DNA of 64,000 bases, taken from assembly GCF_017313265.1 (NCBI RefSeq), contig NZ_JAFLQZ010000005.1:231754-295753 (forward strand). Reading direction: 5' to 3'. The position numbers and the translations under genes were made by a program. Below are positions 41,477 through 49,603 of this stretch, piece by piece. The first letter of the stretch is position 1. Each line of letters begins with the position of its first letter. The DNA is from Hymenobacter telluris (GTDB lineage Bacteria; Bacteroidota; Bacteroidia; Cytophagales; Hymenobacteraceae). The notes beneath the pieces are model-generated. The model made no database searches, was not told the origin of the DNA, and saw nothing but the letters and a program-made list of their open reading frames with translations.

Positions 41477-41515
41477 GAGCACCTGAAGAAAAATTAATAT
41501 AAGGTTCAGGTGCTC
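41477..41515. repeat. Inverted repeat in the divergent intergenic region
   Basis: GAGCACCTGAA and TTCAGGTGCTC flank a 17-nt AT-rich centre, between the AraC gene and the secreted-protein gene. It could be an operator or a hairpin of the leader. Confidence 0.4.
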
Positions 41516-41583
41516 TTTAGCTTGCTGCCGGAAGTTTGAGGCAAGCAACTGGAACAACCCCGTTGCGCAACCACTTCTCACCA

Positions 41584-42411
41584 ATGCACAATTCCCTAAA
41601 GTCCCACGTGTTGCTTGCCGCTTTCCTGCTCACCGGCTCGGCCACCTACGCCCAAACCAGTACCAGCAGCGCCAAGTCCGACAAAGCTACCCGCAAAGCG
41701 GCGCGCACTGCCGCCGCTACCACTCCACCCACTGCCGGCACCCAACTGGCTCCGCCTCCGCCGCCCGCCGGTGGCCCCCAGCCGGGCCGCGGCCTCAGCA
41801 TGGGCCCCGGCCCCGGCCAGCCAGGTAAGCCCGGCCCGAAGGGCGGCGTGCAAGCCCTCACCACGCTCACCGGCACCCTCACCGACTACTCCGCCGCCAA
41901 CGACGACCAAGTGTATGATGCCTTCACGCTGAAAACCAGCACCGGCACCGAAACCGTGCGGTTTCCGCGCCACCTGGGCCAGCCACTAATGGCCGCCGCC
42001 AAAGCAGGCAGCGCCGTCAGCATCAGCGGCTTCCGCGACACCAATCCAGAGGGTCAGATGGCTTTCCACTTGGTGAACCTAACGGCCGGCGGCCAGACCA
42101 TCAGCAACCAACGCCCGACCCCGCCTACCACGCCGCCCACCGAGCAAAGTGCCACCGTAAAAGGCACCGTGAGTAGCCTGCGCCAAGACCCCAAAGGCCG
42201 CACCCAGGCGCTAATCCTCAACGATGGCACCGTGCTGCGCCTGCCCCCACCGGCCGCCGAGCAGCTCAGCGAAAAGCTGAAAGTAGGGACCACTGTTGCC
42301 GCTACCGGCACGCTCCACACCCTGCGCCCCGGCGAAGTAACCGCCCGTCCCGTGCGCGTAGTGCGCGCCGAAACCCTCACGCTAGATGGCGTGCAATTCC
42401 TGGTGCAATAA
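41584..42411 (+). CDS. Secreted Pro/Ala-rich protein with OB-like repeats, unknown
   Basis: 275 residues from ATG 41584. The signal peptide ends near residue 23 (TYAQ). Residues 24-85 are low-complexity Pro/Gly/Ala/Lys. Two related halves follow: 'LTGTLTDYSAANDDQVYDAFTLKT' (partly quoted) and 'VKGTVSSLRQDPKGRTQALILNDG', both with a strand pattern and a closing 'GSAVSISGF' or 'GTTVAATGTL' typical of OB-fold-like sheets. I infer two OB-like domains in the periplasm. The adjacent two-component system could regulate it. Confidence 0.6.
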   Translation: MHNSLKSHVLLAAFLLTGSATYAQTSTSSAKSDKATRKAARTAAATTPPTAGTQLAPPPPPAGGPQPGRGLSMGPGPGQPGKPGPKGGVQALTTLTGTLTDYSAANDDQVYDAFTLKTSTGTETVRFPRHLGQPLMAAAKAGSAVSISGFRDTNPEGQMAFHLVNLTAGGQTISNQRPTPPTTPPTEQSATVKGTVSSLRQDPKGRTQALILNDGTVLRLPPPAAEQLSEKLKVGTTVAATGTLHTLRPGEVTARPVRVVRAETLTLDGVQFLVQ

Positions 42412-42417
42412 CACATT

Positions 42418-42460
42418 TTCAGCTCGCTACTTTTTGCTACCGCGGAAGTGGCGAGCTGAA
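42418..42460 (+). terminator. Hairpin after the OB-like protein gene
   Basis: TTCAGCTCGC and GCGAGCTGAA enclose a loop of about 23 nt. The absence of a T-run makes it a weak candidate. Confidence 0.4.
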
Positions 42461-42611
42461 ACTAGTGTTGAGTTATCCGTTCAACTGGAAGCTGCGTAGG
42501 AAGTGGCTCACGGGTTGAGTTGAACAACAGTAAGCAAAACCATACTGTCATGCTAAGCTTATCGAAGCACGACGGTCAATACGTACTACAGGTTCTCATA
42601 TAAGCTATACC

Positions 42612-43304
42612 ATGCGCGTTTTGGTAGTGGAAGACGAAAGACGGCTGGCTGAATTCATCCGGCAGGGGCTGGAACATGCCGGCCACATAGCCGACGTGGC
42701 CGACAACGGCGCTACCGGTTTGGAAATGGCCGCCACTCTCGCCTACGACGTGATTCTGCTGGACCTCATGCTGCCCCGCCAAAACGGCTTCGAGGTGTTG
42801 CGCAACCTGCGTGAATTTGGGCTGCGCGTGCCGGTTATCATTCTGAGTGCACTCAGCTCCACCGAGCACGTAATCAAGGGCTTGGATGCGGGAGCGGTGG
42901 ATTATCTGCGCAAGCCGTTTGAGTTTGAGGAGCTGCTGGCCCGCCTGCGCATTGTGCAGCGCAAAACCGACGCCCCCGCCGAAGCCCTGGTGCTCCGCCT
43001 CGCCGATTTGGAACTGGACCCGCTGCAACGCCGCGCCACCCGCGCCGGCCAGGTGCTGCGCCTCACCAACCGCGAGTTTGCCTTGCTGGAGCTGCTGCTG
43101 CGCAACCCCAACCGCATCGTCACCAAAACGCGCATTGCCGAGAAGGTGTGGGAAGTGGATTTCGACATGGGCTCCAACGTCATTGAGGTGCACATGTCGC
43201 AGCTGCGGCGCAAGCTGGACCGCGCCTTTCCCGAGCTGCCGCCGCTGCTGGAAACAGCCGTCGGCCACGGCTACCGCCTCCACGACCCCGCCGCCGCCCG
43301 ATGA
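42612..43304 (+). CDS. OmpR-family response regulator
   Basis: 230 residues. The receiver has the acidic pair 'VVEDERRL', phospho-acceptor Asp51 in 'ILLDLMLP' and Lys101 in 'YLRKPFEF'. The winged-helix part starts around residue 125 ('LADLELDPLQRRATR') and ends 'LLETAVGHGYRL'. It resembles the heavy-metal/copper and QseB branch. Its stop overlaps the kinase start by 4 bases (ATGA). Confidence 0.95.
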   Translation: MRVLVVEDERRLAEFIRQGLEHAGHIADVADNGATGLEMAATLAYDVILLDLMLPRQNGFEVLRNLREFGLRVPVIILSALSSTEHVIKGLDAGAVDYLRKPFEFEELLARLRIVQRKTDAPAEALVLRLADLELDPLQRRATRAGQVLRLTNREFALLELLLRNPNRIVTKTRIAEKVWEVDFDMGSNVIEVHMSQLRRKLDRAFPELPPLLETAVGHGYRLHDPAAAR

Positions 43305-44620
43305 AGGCGCTCCGTGGGTTGCGGGGCAAGCTGGCCCTGGTGTTTACGGTGGTATTTGGGGTGGTAGCGGCCTTGGCGGCTCTGGCGCAATACCGGCAAG
43401 TAGGCCAGGTCCTCGACCAGGGCGACGAGCTGCGCCTGCGGACCCGCGCCGCCGCGTTGCTGGCCCGCGTGGAAGTGGAACCGCAGTTTGTGGTGCCGCT
43501 GCCGGGGCTGGGCGAGAAGATGCGGGTGGTGGTGGAAACGCCTGGCCAGCCACCTCAGGAGCTATTTCACTCGCCGGGCTTCTTCGCCACAACCACCACA
43601 AACCGCTGGCGCACCGTGGAGCTAACCGAACCCGTACCGGGCAGCAGTCCGCCGCGGCAGGTGCGGCTGTGGCTGGCGCACCCGGCCGCGCCGCTGCAAG
43701 CCGATTTGAGCCGGGTGCGGCGCAGCTTGGCGCTAGCATTAGTGGAGAGCTTGGCGTTGGCGGCAGGGCTGGCGTGGGTGGTGGGCGGCTGGGCGCTCCG
43801 GCCGTTGCGGCGCATCAGTGCCCAGGCCCGCCGCATCCAGAGCCGGCCCGACGGGGAGCGGCTGCCCGAGCCCGACACCGGCGACGAAGTGCAGGAACTG
43901 GCCCGAACCCTCAACCAAATGCTGGACCGGCTGCGGGAGGGCGCGCAGCTCCAAGACAACTTTCTGGCCGCCGCCGCCCACGAACTCCGCACCCCGCTGG
44001 CCGTTATGCAAGCCGGCCTGGAAGTCACCGGCCGCGCCCCCGATTTGCCTGCGCACCTGCAACCTATGCTGGCCGTGCAGCTGGACGAGCTGCGGCGCCT
44101 GAGCCGTTTGGTTGATGACTTCCTGCTGGTTAGCCGCCTGCAAGCCAATAGCCTACCCCTCACGTTACACCCGGTACCGCTCGACGAGCTGGTACTAAGC
44201 ACCGCCGACCGGCTACTGCCCCGCTTCCGGGCCGCCGGCCGGCCGCTGCACCTCACCATTGCCGAAGACCTACCCGATTACACCGTGCAAGCCGACACCG
44301 ACAAGCTCATCACCGTGCTTGGCAACCTGCTGGAAAACGCCCTGCGCCACGCCGTGCCCAACACCGAAGTGCGCATCACCCTGGACCGGGAACCCGACAC
44401 CGGCTGGCTGTTCGCAGAAGTTGGCAACCACATCAGCCAGCCCCTCGGCGACTTGTCGCGCCTGACGGCGGCGTACTACCAGGCCAACGTGCTCAGCGAA
44501 GGTGCCGGCTTGGGCCTATGGCTCAGCAACCGCATTGCCGAGCTGCACGGCGCGCCGCTGCTGTTGCAAGAGCACCACCAATATTTCACCGCCCGGCTGC
44601 GTTTGCCGCCCATTGCGTAG
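43301..44620 (+). CDS. Sensor histidine kinase
   Basis: 439 residues. Two transmembrane helices (about 9-27 and 142-160) enclose a periplasmic domain; a HAMP segment follows ('LRRISAQARRIQSRPDGERL'), then the dimerisation helix with His227 in 'AAAAHELRTPLAVMQ' and an ATPase domain. The G1 box region 'GAGLGLWLSNRIAELHG' is intact. It is co-translated with the response regulator. The signal is unknown. Confidence 0.94.
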   Translation: MKALRGLRGKLALVFTVVFGVVAALAALAQYRQVGQVLDQGDELRLRTRAAALLARVEVEPQFVVPLPGLGEKMRVVVETPGQPPQELFHSPGFFATTTTNRWRTVELTEPVPGSSPPRQVRLWLAHPAAPLQADLSRVRRSLALALVESLALAAGLAWVVGGWALRPLRRISAQARRIQSRPDGERLPEPDTGDEVQELARTLNQMLDRLREGAQLQDNFLAAAAHELRTPLAVMQAGLEVTGRAPDLPAHLQPMLAVQLDELRRLSRLVDDFLLVSRLQANSLPLTLHPVPLDELVLSTADRLLPRFRAAGRPLHLTIAEDLPDYTVQADTDKLITVLGNLLENALRHAVPNTEVRITLDREPDTGWLFAEVGNHISQPLGDLSRLTAAYYQANVLSEGAGLGLWLSNRIAELHGAPLLLQEHHQYFTARLRLPPIA

Positions 44621-44700
44621 CGCCGCCAAACAGAACGATACGCTGCCCGTACAGCAAGCACTGCCTCTTTTTCCGCCTCCCAACCACACTTCACTTCCGC

Positions 44701-45072
44701 ATGAAAACCCTGTATACCATCGGGCTGCTCACCGTTTCCAACCTGTTCATGACGTTTGCCTGGTACGGGCATTTGCAGTTCAAGAAAATCACCTGGCTGC
44801 ACGGGCTGGGGCTGGTGGGCGTCATTCTGATTAGCTGGGGCCTGGCGTTTTTCGAGTACGTGTTTCAGGTGCCCGCCAACCGCATCGGGTTCGAGGAAAA
44901 CGGCGGCCCCTTCAACCTGTTCCAGCTCAAGGTAATCCAGGAAGTTATTTCGCTGACTGTCTTCACGCTGTGCGCCGTGTACGTTTTCAAAACCGATAAG
45001 CTCGGCTGGAATCATCTGGTAGGCTTTGCGCTGCTGGTGGCGGCGGTGTACGTCATCTTCAAGAAGTGGTAG
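44701..45072 (+). CDS. DUF486/DMT-like small membrane protein
   Basis: 123 residues with four hydrophobic helices: 'IGLLTVSNLFMTFAWYGHL', 'GLVGVILISWGLAFFEYVF', 'VIQEVISLTVFTLCAVYVF' and 'LVGFALLVAAVYVIF'. The 'RIGFEENGGPFNLFQLKVIQE' loop (partly quoted) is characteristic of DUF486. No substrate is known. It lies 80 bp after the kinase and 18 bp before the MFS gene. Confidence 0.85.
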   Translation: MKTLYTIGLLTVSNLFMTFAWYGHLQFKKITWLHGLGLVGVILISWGLAFFEYVFQVPANRIGFEENGGPFNLFQLKVIQEVISLTVFTLCAVYVFKTDKLGWNHLVGFALLVAAVYVIFKKW

Positions 45073-45090
45073 CCCTGCTGCCCTAGCCTC

Positions 45091-46365
45091 ATGCCTTCTA
45101 ACCCTAGCGTGCGCAGCCTGCGCGCCCTCGACAGTGTGAACTTCTTCCTGGCCGACGTGCGCGACGGCGTGGGCCCATACCTGGCCATTTACCTGCTCGC
45201 TACCCACCACTGGCACCCCTCCGATATCGGGTTGGCCATGTCGGTGTCGGGCATTGCGGGCGTGGTGGCCCAAACGCCCGCCGGGGCCCTCGTGGACCGG
45301 CTGCGGGCCAAGCGGTGGCTGGCAGCTATTGCAGCCGCCTTCGTAGCGGCGGGCTGCCTGCTGATGGTGCTGAAAACCACCCTGACCTCCGTAATAACCG
45401 GCCAGATTATGGTGGGCGTGGCGGCGGCCGTGGTTGGGCCGGGCGTGGCCGCCATTACGCTGGGCCTAGTGGGCCGGCGCCGCCTCGATAGGCGCGTGGG
45501 CCGCAACGAAGCCTGGAACCACGGCGGCAATGTAGTAGCCGCGGCCCTAGCCGGTCTGCTGGGCCACTACGTCGGGCGCGAGTATATTTTCTATTTAGTG
45601 GCCGTTATGGCGGTGCTCAGCATCGTGAGCGTGTTCTTCGTCCGAGAAGCGGAAATTGACCACGCTGTGGCCCGCGGTGCCGACGGCCCTGCCGCTTCCG
45701 AGGAGCCCACGCCGGACACGGCGGCCACTCCCGCAGTCAGTGGCTTGACGGCCTTGCTGGCGGATAAGCGGGTGTTGGTGTTTTCGTTGGCGGCCGTGCT
45801 GTTTCACTTTGCCAACGCGGCCATGCTGCCGCTGGTGGGTCAGCGGCTCTCGGAGGGACATTCTACCGGGGCCTCGTTGTATATGTCGGCCTGCATTATA
45901 GTGGCGCAGCTGGTCATGATTGGGTCTACCAGCTGGGCGGGGCGGGCGGCCAGTAAGCGGGGCCGCAAGCCGGTGCTGCTGCTGGCCTTCCTGCTGCTGC
46001 CGGTGCGCGGCGTGCTCTACACCCTCTGGGATAATCCCTACTACCTGGTATCGGTGCAGGTGCTGGATGGCATTGCGGGAGGCATCTTCGGGGTGGTGAT
46101 TCTGCTAGTGGTGGCCGACCTGACCAAGGGCACCGGCCGCTTCAATCTGGTACAGGGCGCCCTGGGCACGGCCACCGGATTGGGCGCGGCGCTTAGCACG
46201 TTGGCCGCAGGCTACGTGGTGCAATACCTGGGCTACAATGCAGCCTTCCTGGGACTGGCGGCCATTGCGGGCATGGCCTTGGTGGTGTTCTGGCTGCTGG
46301 TACCCGAAACCGGCGACGCTCCCGCCGAAGCTCCGCCTGTGGTACCGGTTCCGGTCCTGCCTTAG
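45091..46365 (+). CDS. MFS transporter
   Basis: 424 residues with twelve predicted transmembrane helices. The family loop is 'GALVDRLRAKRW' between helices 2 and 3, and the N-terminus starts 'NFFLADVRDGVGPYLAIYL', as in the YfcJ-like or drug-type MFS of this phylum. A long cytoplasmic loop (about 188-215) is Ala/Glu-rich. Its substrate cannot be told. It is the last gene before the HTCS promoter. Confidence 0.9.
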   Translation: MPSNPSVRSLRALDSVNFFLADVRDGVGPYLAIYLLATHHWHPSDIGLAMSVSGIAGVVAQTPAGALVDRLRAKRWLAAIAAAFVAAGCLLMVLKTTLTSVITGQIMVGVAAAVVGPGVAAITLGLVGRRRLDRRVGRNEAWNHGGNVVAAALAGLLGHYVGREYIFYLVAVMAVLSIVSVFFVREAEIDHAVARGADGPAASEEPTPDTAATPAVSGLTALLADKRVLVFSLAAVLFHFANAAMLPLVGQRLSEGHSTGASLYMSACIIVAQLVMIGSTSWAGRAASKRGRKPVLLLAFLLLPVRGVLYTLWDNPYYLVSVQVLDGIAGGIFGVVILLVVADLTKGTGRFNLVQGALGTATGLGAALSTLAAGYVVQYLGYNAAFLGLAAIAGMALVVFWLLVPETGDAPAEAPPVVPVPVLP

Positions 46366-46406
46366 CCACAGTGCAACGCAGGTGGGCTCCGCTCTGAAAA
46401 CTTGTT

Positions 46407-46414
46407 TAGCTTTG
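46407..46414 (+). promoter_or_regulatory. -7 box (TAGCTTTG) of the hybrid sensor gene
   Basis: A perfect TAnnTTTG match 31 bases before the ATG at 46446. Confidence 0.55.
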
Positions 46415-46445
46415 AGATACTCTTGACAGCATAAGAGTAGCCGCC

Positions 46446-49259
46446 ATGAAAGCAACGCCCGGTCATTTGGTCTTCTTCTCTTCGAGAAAACGATTGCACC
46501 GGATATTCTGTGCGTATTCGCTGCTGCTGTTCAGCTTATTTGGCGTGCTGGCCGGCTGTTCGCAGCAAAAAGCCACCCCTACGTACCGCATCGGATTTTC
46601 GCAGTGCACCAACGGCGACGCTTGGCGGCAGGCTATGCTGGCGGGCATGAACAAGGAACTGAGCTTCTACCCCGAAGTCAGCTTCCGCATGAAGGACGCC
46701 AAGTACAACAGCGCCTTGCAGGAGCAACAAATCAAGGAATTTCTGAAGGAAGGCATTGATTTACTGATTGTTTCGGCCAACGAAACCGAGCCGGTTACGC
46801 CCATTATTGAGGAGGTCTACAACCGCGGCATTCCGGTGGTTATCCTCGACCGGCGCACTACCTCCAAGCTGTACACGGCTTACGTGGGCGGCAACAACGA
46901 GGAAGTGGGCCTCATGGCTGGCAACTACGTGGCCAACCTGCTGGGCCAGCGTGGAAAGGTGCTGGAAGTGCTGGGTGCGCCCGGCACCTCCCCCGCCGTG
47001 GATAGGCACCGCGGCTTCACGAAGGCGCTGGCCACTCACCCCGGCGTGCAGCTGGTAGGCGAAGTTAACAGCAACTGGGAGCGGCCTTCGGTGCTGGCCC
47101 GGCTGCCCGCCGTGCTACGCCAACACCCCGACGCAGATTTGATTTTTGCGCATAACGACCGGCTGGCGCTGGGCGCCTATCAGGTGTGCAAGCAGCTGGG
47201 CTTAAGCCAACGCGTGAAGATTGTGGGCGTAGACGGGCTGCCAGGCATTCATGGCGGGATTCAGCTGGTGCAGGACGGCGTGATTAATGCCACGCTGCTG
47301 TACTCGCCGGGCGGTGAGGAGGCCATCCGGACGGCTATGCGCATCCTGCGCAAGCAACCCTACGACAAAGAAAACACACTCGGCACGCTGGTCATCGACT
47401 CGACCAACGTGCTGATTATGAAGCTTCAAACCGAGAAGCTTACCAGCCAGCAGCAGGACATTCAGCGGCAGCAGCAGCTTTTGCGCCAGCAGCGCGACAC
47501 CTACGCCAGCCAGCAAACGGTGTTGTACGTGCTAGCCGCGGCATTACTCGGGGCGGCGGTGCTGGGGCTGGTGGCGTTCCGCGCGTTCCGTGTCAACCGC
47601 CGCATCAACCAGACGCTGGGCAAGCAGAACCAGGAAATCAGGTCCCAGCGCAACCAGTTGCAGGAGTTTGCCGAGCGCGCCAAGGTGGAAACCGAGGCCA
47701 AGCTGCGCTTCTTCACCAACTTCTCGCACGAGCTACGCACCCCGCTCACCCTGATTCTGGGCCCCGTAGAGGAAATGCTAACCGCCAGCACCACCGACCT
47801 GCCCGCCACCCACCGCCACGACTTAAGCCTGATCCGGCGCAACGCCCAGCGGCTGTTGCAACTGGTGAATCAGCTCATGGACTTCCGCAAGATTGACGTG
47901 GGCAAGATGCCGGTGCGCGCCACCGAAGGCAACCTGGTGGCTTTCGTGCGCGAAATCATGGACGTGTTCGAGAAGCCGGCCCGGCAGCGCGGCATCAGCC
48001 TCCGCTTTTTGCCTGCCGAGCCGGTTATCCGCCTCTGGTTCGACGTGAATATTTTGGACAAGGTGTTCTTCAACCTGCTGAGCAATGCCCTGAAATTCAC
48101 GCCCGACCGGGGCCAGATTACGGTGAGCTTGCAGCTGGTGCCCGCCGAAAACAGCGTGCGGGTGAGCGTGGAAGACACCGGCCGGGGCATCTCGGAGCAG
48201 GACCGGGCGCACATTTTCGAGTGGTTTTACCAGGGGCAGCAGTCGGCGGCGCGGGGCTCGGGCATGGGGCTGGCCTTGGCGCTGGGCCTCACGCGCCTGC
48301 ACCTCGGGCAGCTCACGTTCACCAGCCAGCCGGGCCAGGGCAGCACGTTCGTCGTGACCTTGCCGCTGGAACTGCCGCCGGCGCTGAAGCAGCTGGATGC
48401 CGCGCCGCAGGTTACGCCGGCTTTTGCCCTGGAAGAAGGTATTGCTGCCGCGCCCGCCACCGTGGGTGAGTTGCCGACGCTGGCCAGCAGCGAGGCGCTG
48501 GTGCTGGTGATTGAAGACAACCCCGACGTCAATGCCTTCCTCACCCAAAAGCTGCAACCGCATTTCCAGGTCAGCTCGGCTTTCGATGGAGCCACAGGGT
48601 TGCGCCTCGCCGCCGAGTCTATTCCCGACCTGATTGTGTGCGACGTGATGCTGCCTGAAATCAGTGGGCTCGACGTGGTGGCCCAGCTCAAAGGCGACTG
48701 GCGCACTTCGCACATTCCGGTGGTGCTGCTCACGGCCCGCAACGCGCCCGAGCAGCAAGTGGAAGGCGTGCAAGCCGGCGCCGACCTCTACCTCACCAAG
48801 CCGTTCAACCCTACCTTCCTGCTCGAAAGCCTACGTACCCTGCTGGCCAACCGCGACAAAATGCGCGAGCATTTCCGGCGCGAGCTGAGCGTGGATACGG
48901 TGACGGTGGCGCCCCAACGGGTTGACCAGAAATTCCTGGCCGACCTCACCGCCATTGTGGAAGCCAACCTCGGCCGCTCCGATTTAAGCGTGGAAGATGT
49001 AGCCCGCAGCCTGGGCATTTCCAGGGTGCAGTTGTACCGAAAAGTGAAGGCCGTGCTCGGCACCGGCGTCACCGATTTCATCCAGGGCATCCGGCTCACC
49101 AAGGCCCGCCAGCTCCTCCTCGACGACGAGCAAACCATTGCCGAAGTGGCCTACCAGTTGGGCTTCTCGTCGCCGTCTTACTTCTCCACCAGCTTCAAGG
49201 CACGCTACCAAGTGTCGCCCTCCGAGTTTCGGGCCCTGCACACCACGCCTAGCGTGTGA
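46446..49259 (+). CDS. Hybrid two-component regulator with LacI/PBP-type sensor (fructan locus)
   Basis: 937 residues. The N-terminus has a signal or lipobox-like end (LAGC, Cys38), then a periplasmic sugar-binding-protein fold (about 45-335): 'YRIGFSQCTNGDAWRQAM', 'GIDLLIVSANETEPV', 'DLIFAHNDRLALGAYQV'. One transmembrane helix lies at about 357-378, then a histidine kinase (His428 in 'NFSHELRTPLT'), a receiver (Asp733 in 'VCDVMLPEIS') and a C-terminal AraC helix-turn-helix ('IAEVAYQLGFSSPSYFSTSFK', partly quoted). In Bacteroides the fructan regulator BT1754 has the same periplasmic-binding-type sensor and binds fructose, so fructose is the likely signal. A terminator follows at 49290. Confidence 0.93.
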   Translation: MKATPGHLVFFSSRKRLHRIFCAYSLLLFSLFGVLAGCSQQKATPTYRIGFSQCTNGDAWRQAMLAGMNKELSFYPEVSFRMKDAKYNSALQEQQIKEFLKEGIDLLIVSANETEPVTPIIEEVYNRGIPVVILDRRTTSKLYTAYVGGNNEEVGLMAGNYVANLLGQRGKVLEVLGAPGTSPAVDRHRGFTKALATHPGVQLVGEVNSNWERPSVLARLPAVLRQHPDADLIFAHNDRLALGAYQVCKQLGLSQRVKIVGVDGLPGIHGGIQLVQDGVINATLLYSPGGEEAIRTAMRILRKQPYDKENTLGTLVIDSTNVLIMKLQTEKLTSQQQDIQRQQQLLRQQRDTYASQQTVLYVLAAALLGAAVLGLVAFRAFRVNRRINQTLGKQNQEIRSQRNQLQEFAERAKVETEAKLRFFTNFSHELRTPLTLILGPVEEMLTASTTDLPATHRHDLSLIRRNAQRLLQLVNQLMDFRKIDVGKMPVRATEGNLVAFVREIMDVFEKPARQRGISLRFLPAEPVIRLWFDVNILDKVFFNLLSNALKFTPDRGQITVSLQLVPAENSVRVSVEDTGRGISEQDRAHIFEWFYQGQQSAARGSGMGLALALGLTRLHLGQLTFTSQPGQGSTFVVTLPLELPPALKQLDAAPQVTPAFALEEGIAAAPATVGELPTLASSEALVLVIEDNPDVNAFLTQKLQPHFQVSSAFDGATGLRLAAESIPDLIVCDVMLPEISGLDVVAQLKGDWRTSHIPVVLLTARNAPEQQVEGVQAGADLYLTKPFNPTFLLESLRTLLANRDKMREHFRRELSVDTVTVAPQRVDQKFLADLTAIVEANLGRSDLSVEDVARSLGISRVQLYRKVKAVLGTGVTDFIQGIRLTKARQLLLDDEQTIAEVAYQLGFSSPSYFSTSFKARYQVSPSEFRALHTTPSV

Positions 49260-49603
49260 ATCAAAAGTTGAAATCGGGTATCATTATCGAAAGCGTCGCC
49301 TGAAATAGGCGACGCTTTTTTCGTTTATACTATTCTATATCAACGTGTTACACTTCAATTAAATCATGTGTAAATATTGAAAGACTTTGAGTGATTAAAG
49401 CAAGACGTAGGCTGGATTTCCCGTGACCTTTGGGTATCGATTTAGCCATGAAAACAACTCCCGCTCCTTAGTTCGTCGCCGCGCCGCTCGTTGCTCTCGC
49501 CCTTACACGGGCCAGGCAGCGGGCGGCGCGACGGTGCTGTACGGTAGCCGCGGCTGCCTGCCGAACCCCACTTTCCACAGTCTTTCTTATCCACTCAATT
49601 CCC
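49260..49603. other. Regulatory gap of about 340 bp before susC
   Basis: It starts with the HTCS terminator, then an AT-rich part (49325-49400) with TTACAC-N14-GTGTAA (49348-49373) and -7-like AGACTTTG and GACCTTTG. Likely the susC promoter and HTCS binding region. A short open frame at 49423-49842 is a shadow. Confidence 0.45.
49290..49322 (+). terminator. Terminator after the hybrid sensor gene
   Basis: AAGCGTCGCC, loop TGAAATA, GGCGACGCTT and T-run. Confidence 0.9.

Noticed and set aside
47823..48773. 316-codon minus-strand frame opposite the hybrid sensor
   Set aside because: Antisense shadow of kinase and receiver domains.
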